From contig VNKQ01000015.1 in NCBI GenBank assembly GCA_016508695.1, positions 682,001 through 746,000 of the forward strand: a stretch of DNA of 64,000 bases. Direction: 5' to 3'. Below are positions 22,204 through 34,035 of the stretch, piece by piece; the stretch's first letter is position 1, and every line of letters starts with the position of its first letter. Under the pieces are notes generated by a model, which was not told where the DNA came from, did not search any database, and saw only the letters and a program-made list of their open reading frames with translations. The position numbers and the translations under genes were made by a program. This DNA comes from Hyphodiscus hymeniophilus (Eukaryota > Ascomycota > Leotiomycetes > Helotiales > Hyphodiscaceae).

Positions 22204-23020
22204 CTACTTCTCAACTACCTTCCCCATAACTCTCCCACCCGCCCCAGCAGCACCTCCCTTCACAGCTCTTCCAGCACCCCTTCCAAAGAGACTCCTCAAC
22301 GCTCCAAGCACGTTCCTCGCAAACCACGGCGTAGCCCAAACACTAAGTATAACTCGCGCTGGCAGCAGAACCTTCGTAATAGCATAAGCGGTTGCGACTT
22401 CAACCAGTATCCTCCTTCCATTCTCCCCAACATTCCATCCCTCTTCCTTCACATCCTCAATCCTCTCTTTCGCAGTTATATGTTTGCCATTCTCATGAGT
22501 GACGGCCGTCTGCTCAGGAGAGGATTTGTCGAAGCCGAACCAGCCCTTCCTAGCAAAGTATTTTCCAAACTTCTGGATTCCCTCTGAGACCGTCGATCCT
22601 TCTGCTAAAACCTGTAACCTGTCAGCCCTCTGCGCATTCTCCCATATCTCTCCATTCTGTCCTCCACTCTCTATTACTTCCCAATCCCATCCCGAACTCA
22701 TGTCTAGAAAAATACAAGTTTGGAGAACACACATCAGGAACCCGACCCCACCAATGAAAGAACCCCGCAAGTCCAAGCAAAGGCACAATCGCCGTGATCT
22801 CATGCAAGATCAGGAAAGACACTACATGCGTCACCGGTGCTTTTCGCAGGCCGTTCGTGTAGGGTTGTAGGAACCGTGGGAGGCGATTTAGGAGACGGTC
22901 GATTCTGCGGGCTTGGGATTCTGAGGACAAGAAGCGGCGGGATACAAGCATGCGGCGATGAAAGGGCTGTTGAAGCCAAGGGCGAAGAAGAGGCTTCCTG
23001 AGAAGCTGACGAGCGGACAT
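22204..23020 (-). CDS. DUF1279 (FAM210/Nat2-like) mitochondrial membrane protein, 2 exons
   Basis: Exon 1 is 23020-22747, exon 2 22703-22204. The 43-nt intron (GTCGGG...TAG) is the only join I found that keeps frame and a plausible length; GTGTGT or GTTCTC donors a little further on would give introns of 25-29 nt. The protein has about 257 residues. An Arg-rich start (LVSRRFLSSESQARR) suits a mitochondrial presequence. The DUF1279 core is PVTHVVSFLILHEITAIVPL, then ILVEVATAYAITKVLLP with VWATPWFARN. Family members in yeast (Nat2) and animals (FAM210) are mitochondrial, with roles in organelle translation or N-terminal modification not settled. The tail is Gly/Ala-rich. Confidence 0.82.
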
Positions 23021-24558
23021 CACATCACGTTGGTCGAGAGGTGGAGGAATGTCATATTGGTGGACGGAAATGGTGAGTGAGTGATGATTTTGCCAAAGCT
23101 CCCGTCCTCTTGGTGCTCGGTTCACGGGTTCAAGCGAAGAAGCTTACTGTATTTTCGGGACAGACTTTCTTTCCTCCTTCATTCATAACCAGCAACACAA
23201 AAGTCGTGTGATAATATCCTTTACCTTGGCGTCAATTTTGGACCACTAGTGAGGTTACAATTGTGCGACAGCAAGAGACGTTCCAGGAATAGTAGAGGTA
23301 GTTGAAAGCTCAAAGTATGCCTCCTTAGTCAAACTCGAAGTCGACAGACACATACGCTTTCCCGATATTTGCTATCGCACTCAAGTTTTCACACGGCCGC
23401 TATTGCTTACAATTCTAAATTTAATGTTTGGCTAATGATGTGAGCGAGATTCTTCCATAGTCTCTCTCTCCATGATGACAACAATTCGACTAGTTCTCTT
23501 GCAGAACTTCCCACAACTTATCACGATCTTTGTCGATTTGATGTTGCGCCGGTAGAAGCACTATCTCGCTAGTCCTGCCATCTGTGATTTCCATTATTTT
23601 GGGATTCGTACAGTTTTTTCGAGGGGCAATAACCCTATTTAAGTTGGTGTTCTCCCCACAGACATGGTGCGGTGCAACCTTACTTTGACAACATTCAGAT
23701 GAGCCTAATCACCTGCTTTCAACGGTGAGTCAAGTAGTTCTGATCGCTGTCTGCCTGTCATGCCTGACCCTTGATTGAGAGCCTCTTCAGACGGGAAGTG
23801 GATTACGGGTGGGAGAATCAGTGTAGAGAAGGCGTGCCATCTTTTTTCTTTTGATATGCTATTAGTAGAAGTAATGCTCCTTCTTCGAGACAGGACGAAC
23901 TTCATTTACTATATCCGGACAGGATGGAGGAAATACTTGTCGCTCATGAGTTTATTTCTGGCTTCAATGTTCATCGCATTGGCCCAACCGTTGAGCTCTC
24001 CACCCTTGCTCGCGTCTCTCTGTAAAACGCACCTCGAAAACTTGCGTGTTCATTCGTCCGGACCCGCACAGCAGTCTTTTACCACAGAGAGGCGATTTTG
24101 TAAGTCAAGGCCACCGTCGTTGCGATACCAGCAGACATCTACGGTCTCGGTCGAGTATATGCCTTAGCAGAAACGTTCAGGAGCACAGGAAAATGGATAC
24201 CCGAGGCTTTGCATTGCAGCCGCTCGTTTCAAGACTGCGAAAGCTGAGACACTCTCTTCCCATCGATTTAAAGCTTCTGCCTGGTGTGCTGCAGTTTATT
24301 GCGGGACCAGTGAGACTGCTCGCTCAGCACCAATGAAAGTAGTCCTCAACAGACTTGTCGTGCTGATAAATCGCTGGTATATTATTTTTGACCTATTTAA
24401 GATGCCACGCAGGTCGCTCACTGATACACCTGTATGTGATGTTATTCTAGTCGGTCGTGCCTGACTTGACAGTGCACTTCGCTAGTTTTCAATTCGACAC
24501 AGTTCTCTCAACCTCTTGTCAATTGGTCGGGTCATTCTGTCTCTTCGTCATCAACGAC
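23021..24558. other. Long intergenic region with no supported gene
   Basis: About 1.5 kb between the DUF1279 gene (start) and the MDR oxidoreductase (start). Several frames of 60-130 codons are open, but none shows a family motif, signal peptide or convincing splice pattern. Confidence 0.45.
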
Positions 24559-25837
24559 ATGATCACCACCATCCATTCGAACCCCTTCATGAGGGAAGCC
24601 ATCGTCCAGGCTGACCTCTCGGTCCAAATTGTGGACTCGGCAGTTCCAATCCCAGTTGCTGATCAGGTGCTGATCAAAGTTGTCGTCAGCGGCTGCAACC
24701 CAAAGGATTGGTACGTGCTAATACATCATTTAACATCTCCAGCTGACCATATCTGAAAGGAAAGGGCCAGCGAAGATGAGGATCAAGCCTGCCAACACGG
24801 GAGATGACATTGCAGGCGTGGTGCATGCGGTTGGTAAGGATGTGTACGAATTCAAGTCCGGAGATTGCGTGGCAGCTTTTCACGAAATGAAGTGAGTATT
24901 TTCGTTTAATCTACATTTTCCAGCCGCTTTGGAAGGTTCTTGAGATCCAGTCCCTTGGATATGCTCCTTTCTTTTATTTCAGCTTGGGTCAAGTGTTGTT
25001 CGTTCTGTTCCAAAAAGAAATGCCAACTCGTAGTTTGCCTCCAGCACTCCTGGCGGCAGCTATGCAGAGTATGCTATCGCTCCACAGTACACCACCTTTC
25101 ACTTGCCCAGCAAAACCAGCTTCGAGGAGGCGGCTACTATCCCCCTCGCCGCCATGACAGCTGCGCTTGGTCTCTACCGACGTCTCAACCTCCCTGAGCC
25201 GTGGTCTCTTGTCAAACCAGGAATACAACCACTGCTCGTCTATGGTGCCGCAACAGCGGTTGGAGCATTTACAATTCAATTGGCAACCTTGTCTGGCTTT
25301 CACCCAATCATCGGTGTTGCTAGCGTTAGTCGTACGTTCGTTGAATCTTTGATTGACAATTCGAAAGGCGACTCCATCGTTGACTATCGCAGTGGACACG
25401 AGGGTGTTGTCGACGAAATAAAACGCAGCTTGAAATCTGCTGGCTGCGAAGACGTCCCTATTCGCTACGCCATTGATGCCATATCTGAGCACGGCTCGCC
25501 CGAGATCATCAATGCAGTCTTGGACCCCGAGAAAGGAAGGGCCACCTACTTGCGTGCTCTTCCATATGAGAAATACTTCACAAAAGACGGATTCAGTTAT
25601 CCAAAGCAGTACACGATGGTTGGTGGTGTGCACAGCGACGAGAAAGAATTCGCATATGTGTGGTCTCGATATTTCAGTCGTTTGCTAGCGGAGGGTAAGT
25701 TGAGGGGCCACCCGTTCAGGAAAAGGGGTGGGCTAGAAGGGATTGGGGAAGCACTGACAGATCTGAGAGATGGAAAGGCGCATGGAGCAAGTACATCTTT
25801 GAGATTGGCAATTCTGCGTAGCCCTCTCAGCGGTTGA
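24559..25837 (+). CDS. MDR-family (zinc-type alcohol dehydrogenase-like) oxidoreductase, 3 exons
   Basis: Exons 24559-24710, 24760-24891 and 25045-25837 join to 358 residues; introns of 49 and 153 nt have GTACGT and GTGAGT donors. The N-terminal GroES-like fold shows QVLIKVVVSGCNPKDWK and the GDDIAGVVHAVG turn, then TPGGSYAEYAIAP; the nucleotide-binding part shows LLVYGAATAVGAFTIQLA. Catalytic-zinc ligands of true alcohol dehydrogenases are missing, so it belongs with the quinone oxidoreductase / trans-enoyl reductase branch, which often acts as a secondary-metabolite tailoring enzyme using NADPH. No PKS or NRPS is in the window, so no pathway can be named. The MFS gene follows 600 bp downstream on the same strand. 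M at 24589 (MREAIVQ) is an alternative start. Confidence 0.88.
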
Positions 25838-26438
25838 GGTTGAAGTTCATGTTCTTTGGCTGTGCACCCGTTGTCTAGGTAGCATTACAACTTGCTGTAG
25901 AAAGACGAAACAATGGGCTTTTATAAAATAGCGTCAGAGTGTGTTAAGTGCGTCACAAGATGAAGGAATAAAAGAAGGATCAATTAGTACACTTTGATGC
26001 TTCACTGGGACGAAGACAAAGACGTAGACGTTTAAGTGCCACGATGTGTACCGCAATTACAATACTTTGCACGCCTACTCCAATCCCGAACTTTCAGCTA
26101 ATCCCTACTACTTACAGCAACACACGACAAGAGATAACATTGCCTAAGCGTAAAAACTCACAGGAGAGAAAAACATGGTCGTAGAGTCGCATGCCCGAGT
26201 ACGCCGGTTCCGGTGCCGGTTTGAAGCCGGTAAGCCAATCACAACAGTGCAATCCCCGAACCGATACTTCGCGCATTGGAATAGTACTTTGCAAGAAAAG
26301 AATAAGTTATAAGGAACCCACATGAATGAATAGCGTTGTATGCGCCATCGGAGATTCTGCTGTCTATAATTTGTTCGCATCATATAAATTCCAGCCTTGA
26401 GAGTAGATCGACTTCATTCTTCCAGCAGTGCCAGAGAT
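25838..26438. other. Intergenic region upstream of the MFS gene
   Basis: Contains a TATAAA at 26383-26388, about 50 bp before the chosen MFS start. No other gene was seen. Confidence 0.5.
26383..26388 (+). promoter_or_regulatory. TATA box candidate for the MFS gene
   Basis: A perfect TATAAA lies about 50 bp before the ATG at 26439. The position suits a core promoter with a short leader; transcription start is not known. Confidence 0.35.
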
Positions 26439-28220
26439 ATGTCCCGTATGGAGGACCCCGAGAAGACGGGCGCTGAACCCATCAGTTCTCTAGGTGATAG
26501 CTATATTTCCCATGCATCAAGTGTCAGGTGTGTAACAGCACCGCTTGATCTGAAGGATAATCACGAACAACAATACTCCGAAAAGGAGATCCAGCTCACA
26601 TCAACCAACGACTTCCCTGGTGTCACACCAACCAGCGATCCAGAAGTAGGCAAGAATACACCCTCCGCCCCTCTTCACACAACGTTCAATCGGCCGCAAC
26701 GCATTTTTATCGTAGTGATGATCACCCTTGCCTCATTCTTCTCCCCGCTCAGCGGCCAGATCTACTTCCCGGCTATCCCCGACATTGCAGACCACTACCA
26801 CACCACCACAGGACGCATAAACTTGACCATAACAACATACATGATCATGCAAGGCCTAGCACCCACCATAACAGGCACATTCAGCGATACAACTGGTAGA
26901 CGACCAGCGTACATCCTCACGTTTGGGATATACCTCGCAGCCAACGTCGGGCTTGCATTGCAGGACTCCTACGCCGCATTGCTGGTACTGCGATGCCTCC
27001 AGAGTGCGGGGAGCAGTGGAACGATTGCATTGGCATATGGTGTGATTGCAGACATTGCGACGCCCGCCGAACGTGGGAAGTACCTTGGCCCATCAGCTGC
27101 GGGTGTCATGCTAGCTCCGGCCATTGGCCCGACAATTGGAGGGCTGCTTGCGCAATACCTGGGTTGGAGGTCAATTTTTTGGTTTCTTACTATCATTAGT
27201 GGGACTTACTTGGTCGTGTATGTGATCTTTATGCCTGAGACGTCGAGGAAGATCGTAGGGGATGGGAGTATTCCGCCTTCGGATTGGTGGGTAATGAGTC
27301 CGTTCCAGTATTGGAACGCGCAGCGGGAGAAGAAACGAGCGGTTGATGAAGGGCGTGGTAGCGAGATCGACGGGAGGTCAGGGGACGCAAAGGGCATGGC
27401 GAAAAAGGGCAGATTCCAGCTTCCGAATCCGCTGACTTCGGTCATGATACTGCGTGAGAAAGATGCGTGCATCGTTATCTGCTTTATTGCTTTGGGAATG
27501 TTTGTTATGATGGCGCTGTTTGCAAGCATGCCCACCTTGTTCGGGCAAGTATATGGTTTCAACACCTTCCAAGTCGGCCTTTGCTACTTGTAAGCTTCAT
27601 GTCCCGCATCAAGAGAAACTTTCGACTAACATATTCTCAGGCCCATTGGCGGCGCTGCCATCTTCGCAGCATTTTTTAATGGCAAGCTAATGGACTGGAA
27701 CTACCGCCGCTGGGCCAAAAAGCTCAATCTACCACTCGAAAAGAAACGCAGTACTGACCTGCGCAGCTTCCCAATCGAAAAGGTACGGTTGCAGCCGGTC
27801 CTGATCTTCGTGCCCATTGTTGCAGCAATGTATATCCCATTCGGATGGGTGCTGCAAAGGCGAGCCAACCTCGCCGTGCCGTTGATACTGGAGTTTATCG
27901 CGGGATACTGTCAAGTATCTGTCAGTAACAGCTTAAGTTCGCTCTTAGTGGATTTGTTTCCAGAGAAGCCATCGACTGCGACGGCGGCGTGTAATCTAGT
28001 GCGGTGTTGTGTTGCGGGAGCTGGGACTGCGGTTATTGCCTACATGCTTGACGGGATGGGATGGGGGTGGTGTTATACCTTCTTGGGATTGATCTTCCTT
28101 CTTGGAACATCTCTTCTTTGGGTAGAGTACAAATATGGGATGGGTTGGAGAAATGAGAGGTTTCAGAGGGAGGAGAGGAAGAAGGCACGAAAAGAGATAC
28201 TTCAATCCCGAATAGCATGA
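26439..28220 (+). CDS. MFS drug/H+ antiporter (DHA1, QDR-like), 2 exons
   Basis: Exons 26439-27589 and 27641-28220 (51-nt intron, GTAAGC...CAG with a GACTAAC branch site) join to 576 residues. A long acidic cytoplasmic N-terminus precedes about twelve helices. MFS motifs are clear: FSDTTGRRPAYI (motif A) after helix 2, LRCLQSAGSSG in helix 4, APAIGPTIGGLL (motif C, antiporter signature) in helix 5, and WRSIFWFL with MPETSRKI before the central loop. The layout matches the DHA1 branch containing yeast Qdr/Aqr1 exporters of drugs, polyamines or organic acids. The frame is open upstream of 26439 without an ATG, so this Met or the one three codons later is the start. The substrate cannot be inferred. 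Confidence 0.9.
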
Positions 28221-28345
28221 AGTTTGATGATGGTGCAGGTTGTCGGTGTATGCAGACGGAGGGTATTTAATGCGTGGGTGGAACTGCCAATTTTAGAGCT
28301 ACTGCCGTATTTAGAATGCAGATATTGAAGACTCACCACTACCTG

Positions 28346-30527
28346 TCAAGTCATCCAGCCCATGTTCGACCCAGCCACATCCCAGTTGTCACCCAGCCCC
28401 AGTCCCAGATCTCCCCAAAGCTCGTCATTGAGCAAAAGCTCTGGTGCTGTAGAGAAGCTCGACGGAGCACCATTGGGAACAGGACTGGGAGCAAGCGTCG
28501 CATCAATTGTGGAGTTCGAGCTCGATTGTAGAACGATGTCTACCCATCATTAATACTTACAGGATTTTATCGAAGGGACAAATTACGTACCATGATCCAT
28601 GCTAGATTCATGGTGTATGCAGTCGTAATCAATGAGTTCTTCTCTCCAGCACCTGACAGCATCATACCATAGACCAGCCGAAAGACGATTTCTCACACGC
28701 AGGGTAATATTAATCGATCCGTCGAGGTTCCGAAATACTTTCTTACTTTTCCGCATTTGCTCAGCAAGCCGAGCACATCGATCAGGAAAATCCGCGTTCT
28801 GGATAGAGGACGATCGTGCGAAACGGACGCCAGTGTCGAAGAGCTGGTAACCCCGCGTTTGGTCGAGATATTCAGCAAATGGGCCTTTGAGAATGCGAGC
28901 CATGCTAGCCAGACTCAATAGTACCACTATTTGAAGGAAACGGGGACATGCACTATGTAGGAGGTAATTATTTTCCATGTCCTGGAGTTGTTCAAGGACA
29001 CTTGACGTGGTGTTAAAGATCAGCATACAGGTCTGCATATCTAGAGTTGTTGCAGACTTGTAAAAATGCATTACAACAAGATCTTGACGGGCAGATGCTA
29101 TGTAAAGACGATCCCAGACTGGCCGAATCAGCAAATGACAACATGAACCACTTTACGTACTTAATTCCTACCTGATAATGCAGCATTCTCTAAGCTGTCC
29201 AACTCTGTACTAAATCCCCTCAATAAAGCATCCAATGTACGTTCTTGCTGTGGGGTCATTGAGAGAACCCCGAGATCCAGTAGGCTCTTGTGGGTGCGAG
29301 TGATAATATTGCTGATTTGAATCTGTATTCTTAATGTTGTCGGTAGCTTTTCTAGAAGACTTTTGAACTGTATCTGCTCATTATAAATCTCGAAAGAAAA
29401 CAAATTTGCTTGCCCACTACCAGAGCAGGTTCTGATAATTTATTTTAGCAAGGGAAGCAGTGAGTCTGAGTTCGTACCTCTGATATGCAATAACGACGTA
29501 CGCCCACATCTCCGATCTTCGTATGAGCTCCTGTTCAGGAATTTTTCTGTATGTTTTTGAGAAATCTTGGCTAAAAGCAGTTGCGTGCAGGCCGCAGTGC
29601 ATCGCCATGTGAAGCAAACTACCGGCGAGGACGAAAGATGGATCCCGGTAGAAAGGCCCAGAAGGAAATGGCCAAGTGAGAAGAAGGAGCAGTCCTTTTA
29701 TACGCTCGATTGGTTTAGTCCGAATAATTATCGACTGTAAAACGAGTTGAGTCACTGGAAGAGCCAAGGCTTGGGTGAGCGTAGGCTGACGTGTGTATCT
29801 CCGAGATCCAATGGAAACGATGACCCAGAATAGAAAAGGACTATCTTGATAAATTGTGTTTGGACTCACACTTGGATCGAGAATAGGGAGCATGGAATGA
29901 TAGCCCTTGAAATATCTGTATGACATCAATTGCCGGTCCTATGAAAAGGAAAAACTTACAGTTCAAAGCACTCATCGATAATGCTAGAGGGGAGCTCTAG
30001 TGCATCGATTGTTCTCGAAACCGTTGGACTATTATCAACGGATAGTTCATCACTGCTTTTTAAACCAGGCGTAGGATTGGCCAAGACATCAATACCCTCT
30101 TCCCGAAGGAGAAGGGCGTCGTCGCTGGGCGGAGGATTGTGAGGCACTGGTAGCGGAGCCGAGATTAGCTGACGCTTCAGAGCAGTAGTCTCTTCTTCAA
30201 GTTCCTCGAAACGTCTATACAGCCAAGACAATTAGCTCTACAGTAGTAAATGAAGTCAAGCAGCCAGACATACTTCCGCTTGTGAATTCTTTTGAATGGC
30301 GCCGAGTAGACACATGGAATTTTCAACCGGGAGCAGCGAGAGCAAGCCGGATGATTGGAGATGGCTGAATCACCATCGCACCGCATCTTTCTGGCACTGT
30401 TAGTATACATGGAGCTGTTGACGACGAGGGGCGCTGTCCGTCAGACCTTCTGTTGTCTGCATTCTGCGCATGCGGATTTCTTTCGGGTGGACAAGCTTGG
30501 GCTCTGTTGCGGTTGTTTGTCATCCAT
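28346..30527 (-). CDS. Zn2Cys6 transcription factor with fungal-specific domain, 7 exons
   Basis: Exons 30527-30447, 30386-30274, 30214-29960, 29915-29478, 29431-29172, 29118-28591 and 28539-28346 join to 622 residues; all six introns (44-60 nt) are GT-AG and in phase. The zinc cluster is split by the first intron: SACAECRQQK, then MRCDGD with HPACSRCSRLKIPCVY. A coiled coil follows (RFEELEEETTALKRQL), then the fungal transcription factor middle region (YFKGYHSMLPILDP, LLLLTWPF). The C-terminal end is acidic and Gly/Leu-rich (DELWGDLGLGLGDNW), possibly an activation region. The MFS gene ends 126 bp away on the opposite strand, so it might be a target, but that is an inference only. Confidence 0.9.
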
Positions 30528-30742
30528 CTTCGCGAAGCACTCTTTTATCTCGATAATCGAGCCCTGTTTGAAGCTGTTTTGGCTGAAGCCGGAGAAAGAA
30601 GAGCTTCAAGGTTCACGACTTCGGAGGTGTGCCTAGAATAAGTCATGTGACCATACGCGAAGAGACGCCCCTACAACTTCTTGGCCCTCGAGCCGATAGC
30701 AACTTATTAGTGATGGGTATCTTTGATTCCTTATTTTAGAAT

Positions 30743-31690
30743 CTATTTGCGCTGACTTGCGATCATCTGCGTGGCCTTCATCCCATCGTCGCTCAAGACT
30801 CCGGCCTTTTTGAGAATATCCACAGTCTTCTCAATGACTTTCAAATCAACTCCCTTTACCCCCGTCGAGAACTTCACAGTCTTCAGCCATTCCCTGGCAT
30901 CCTCTTCACTGTAATCTAGTTCCGCACTGATGTACTTCACAGCCTCCTCTTGGTTGTCGTTAAAATATGCAATCCCTCGATCAACTTTCTCAAACAAATC
31001 TTCTAACCGTCCATCCTGCTCCAATCCCGTACTAGCAACGATCTTCCAACTACTCCAAGGCGTATAAATGTCTCCCACCCTCTTAATCTCCCCATTATCA
31101 TAGTACCGTTTCGAGGTAAAGTGTTCCCACATGAAGAAATCTACCGTGCTATCATTGACTCCGTTCCGTAACTTCTCGAATGTTTGTAAAGGGATGTTTT
31201 CGAATGGCGCTGTTCCTGGTGAAAGCCAGCCTTGCTTGTCTGCGAGAACGAACCCCATCACATAACTTCCGCTGCCGATTCGTGATATACCGATTTTTCC
31301 ATTTTTCAGGTCTGCGACGCTGTTGATGGCTCGGTTTGCGCCGGTTGAGATTGCCCAGCCTATGTGAAATTGTTCAGTGTATATTCTCTCGTATGTGCGG
31401 AATTAAACTAGCATGAAAGCCATACAAAGAGGGGTTTCAACGTATGTCCCAACGATCTTATATCCTCCATCTCCCTCTATATCGCTCTTCCCAAGCCCAG
31501 CAACCCATCCCTCTGTCAGGCCAATGCCAACGTCTATCTCTCCCGACCGTAACGAGGTAATTAAATGCCCTGTACCCGACGGGAAAGGTAATAACTCTGC
31601 CGCGAGACCGAAGTGCTTTTGCGCGAAATAGAGTGGGGTGCTGAAATGTTCTGGAACGAACCCCACGCGTAAAGGTTTAGATGGAGACAT
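30743..31690 (-). CDS. Periplasmic-binding-fold type II protein (NMT1/SsuA/Ca3427-like), 2 exons
   Basis: Exons 31690-31426 and 31359-30743 (66-nt intron, GTATGG...TAG) join to 293 residues. The N-terminus LRVGFVPEHFSTPLYFAQKH begins the fold directly, with no signal peptide or lipobox, so the protein is probably cytosolic. Further blocks are LRSGEIDVGIGLTEGW, YVETPLCWAISTGAN (formed by splicing), IGISRIGSGSYVMG and DFFMWEHFTSKRY. This fold binds small ligands in bacterial ABC importers and in the fungal thiamine-precursor enzyme family; here no permease partner exists. Ligand unknown. The Lys-rich C-terminal third is helical (ILKKAGVLSDDG). It is divergent from the UBC7-like gene by 248 bp. 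Confidence 0.82.
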
Positions 31691-31938
31691 CGCGAATGCA
31701 CTTTATATATAAACGGGAAAAAGAAAAAGGAACGAAATCACTCGCACGTCTTCGAAGGAGTAAATCGATGTGACTATGATTTTGGAAGGATGGAGGGGTG
31801 ATAGGAAGCTTTGACATGACGCATCAAAGCGGGATCTCTCGATCACAACCGAGCTCTCCATCGCGGAGTGGCATTTCCAATTCCGACGACATCCGCCATC
31901 TCTCCTCCCTCTTCCTATAAACAATCCATCTACCAATA

Positions 31939-32541
31939 ATGGCATCATCGACAGCCCAGCGACGGCTTCTCCAAGAATACCGCGCTCTCACGAACAACCC
32001 ACCAGAAGGCATCACGGCCGGTCCTGTCTCCGAAGATGATCTTTTGTACTGGGAAGCTCTGATCCAAGGACCGGAGGGAACACCTTTTGAGGGGGGCGTA
32101 TTCCCTGCTGAATTAAAGTTCCCAAAGGACTATCCCCTTGCACCACCTAGCATGCGGTTTCTTGGAGAGGTGTGGCATCCTAATGGTACGTTTCATTCTC
32201 CCCTTCCACCAACTGCTGCTGCTGTCGCGTGCTTCCTTTCATCGTTCCGGCACAAATGGGGTTTTGAGCTAAGGATGGGTTTTGTAGTTTACCCAAGCGG
32301 TTTGGTCTGCATATCGATCCTACACCCTCCTGGAGACGATCCGAACCATTACGAGCATGCCTCTGAACGATGGAGCCCGATCCAGAGTGTGGAGAAGATA
32401 TTGATCAGTGTTATGAGCATGTTGGCGGAGCCAAACGACGAGAGTCCGGCGAATGTCGAGGCAGCTAAGATGTGGAGAGATCAGAGAGCCGAGTATGAGA
32501 AGCGGGTCAGAGACGGATGCAGGAGGATGCTTGGTCTGTGA
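31939..32541 (+). CDS. ubc7: Ubiquitin-conjugating enzyme E2, UBC7/UBE2G2 type, 2 exons
   Basis: Exons 31939-32185 and 32288-32541 join to 166 residues, the usual length for this E2. The active-site cysteine is in LVCISILHPP, followed by the acidic loop insertion GDDPNHYEHASERWSP that marks the UBC7/UBE2G2 class acting in ER-associated degradation. The join GEVWHPN|VYPSGLV restores the conserved HPN block. The 102-nt intron is a multiple of three and has no in-frame stop, so an unspliced message would still read through to a 200-residue protein with a 34-residue insert beside the active site. This makes naive gene callers likely to miss the intron. Confidence 0.94.
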   Translation: MASSTAQRRLLQEYRALTNNPPEGITAGPVSEDDLLYWEALIQGPEGTPFEGGVFPAELKFPKDYPLAPPSMRFLGEVWHPNGTFHSPLPPTAAAVACFLSSFRHKWGFELRMGFVVYPSGLVCISILHPPGDDPNHYEHASERWSPIQSVEKILISVMSMLAEPNDESPANVEAAKMWRDQRAEYEKRVRDGCRRMLGL

Positions 32542-34035
32542 GCAGCTCAATGGAGGGGTCAATGACGGCGTTGTGCATAGCGACTGGGTAGGCGTTAGGA
32601 GGGAATAAGTACTTTTGACTTTGCAGATGGAGAGTTTTCTGGAAATGCAGCAGCAGATAATTTTCCTTGGAGTCATTTTGCTGCAAGCTATGTTGCTTCG
32701 ATACAGGACTTTGTTCGTTCTATCCAGCGATGATGCATGAAGTACCAAGCCGCCAGTTGTCATGAGGGGAAGAATGTCAAGTCAGAGACTTGAGTGCTCT
32801 GAGGGACCAATAATACTTTGCTTAGCCCCTCCAAGCTACTCAACTGATTCCGAGACTGACCCCCGGATGGACCACGGATAGTGTCATTGTTCTTTATATT
32901 TCGCGTATTAGTTACACTGAACATGCCATGGGATAATGGGCACTGCTGATTTCAACAACAAGAGATCAACCTCAGCATAGTGTTGACTGCAAAACCCAGT
33001 GTCTTTGATGATGGATGATTTATTAGCCGACAGGTGGTGCTCCCAATCAACGTCTTTTTCCTGTTCAAATTAAAGTCACCTCTCTAGTATTTATCTGGCA
33101 CAAGTCTTCACAACGGTCACCCTTCTTCAAGTCTGGATAAACCCAGAATTCATGCAGCCCCATACTCCTGTAAATACTGAACAATTTACTAGACTTGTTC
33201 ATTAAGTCATTCATAATCAAGTTTCAAATTCATTTTGTCTTGTAAGGCCATTTTTCACTCCACAACACTCTCATCAACGCTACCTTCTTCCATGCCGCAA
33301 TCAATTCATCAAGGAATCTTGTCCCAACCCACGACTCCTTCAATGACTGACAATGCACCTACTGCGGTACTCGGGACCTCCTCTCGATTTCATTCCATAT
33401 CCTTTCATGTCATTCGCTGAACAGACACTTTCTCCGCTTATGTCTCCACTCTATTTCTCAAGCATCCTCGTCAACCCATGCGGCATTCAAAAGAATTCCC
33501 AAAAGAAAGCAAAAGAAAAAAATTGATTGTCTTGCCAGAGACATCCCCTCTTCAGAGAAAGAGAGTGTTAGAACATACCATAAGGAGATTCGACACACTA
33601 TCACACACCCCCGTTTAGTCGTACAGGACAGCTATATGGACATTAGTTTTACAGACAAGGAAACAATAACAACAGAAAGCAGTAAATCAACGCTCGCATG
33701 AACTGTTGTTCTGTTAGTCACGTCTCAGTCTTAGAGAATAGGGGGTGACGAGAAGGGATGTCTCTGGCTGATATTTGAAGATAATTCTTTATGATGGTTG
33801 ATATGGGAGGGTATGGGAGGTTGGAGAAAGCGGCGGGTTAGATTAGCTGGAGATAGGCTAGGAAAGGCTATATGGGCGTGGCTTGAGCATGGGAATGGTA
33901 TTTAGTTCTGGGTAGGCTCTTGGAGGATAGGGTGGGAGGGACACTGGGATGGGTGGAATGGGTGGGAATGATACCATGGATCATGTATTATGAGCTAGGG
34001 AGATGCAAGATCAATCGATTAGCTCTAAGGCTTGC
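32542..34035. other. Intergenic region with purine-rich tracts and a G-run cluster
   Basis: About 1.5 kb separating the 3' ends of the E2 and SPO11 genes. An open frame at 33235-33420 has no family match. Plus-strand purine bias rises from 33480 and becomes GGG-rich from 33780 to 33970. Confidence 0.5.
33930..33966 (+). repeat. Cluster of seven GGG runs (G-quadruplex-type motif)
   Basis: GGG runs at 33930, 33934, 33938, 33946, 33951, 33960 and 33964 are separated by loops of 1, 1, 5, 2, 6 and 1 nt, which satisfies the usual four-tract G-quadruplex rule several times. It lies about 70 bp beyond the SPO11 stop codon. Confidence 0.5.

Noticed and set aside
22704..22776. Very short introns (25-29 nt) in the DUF1279 gene
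   Set aside because: Below the size expected for fungal splicing; a 43-nt alternative with GT-AG ends keeps the frame.
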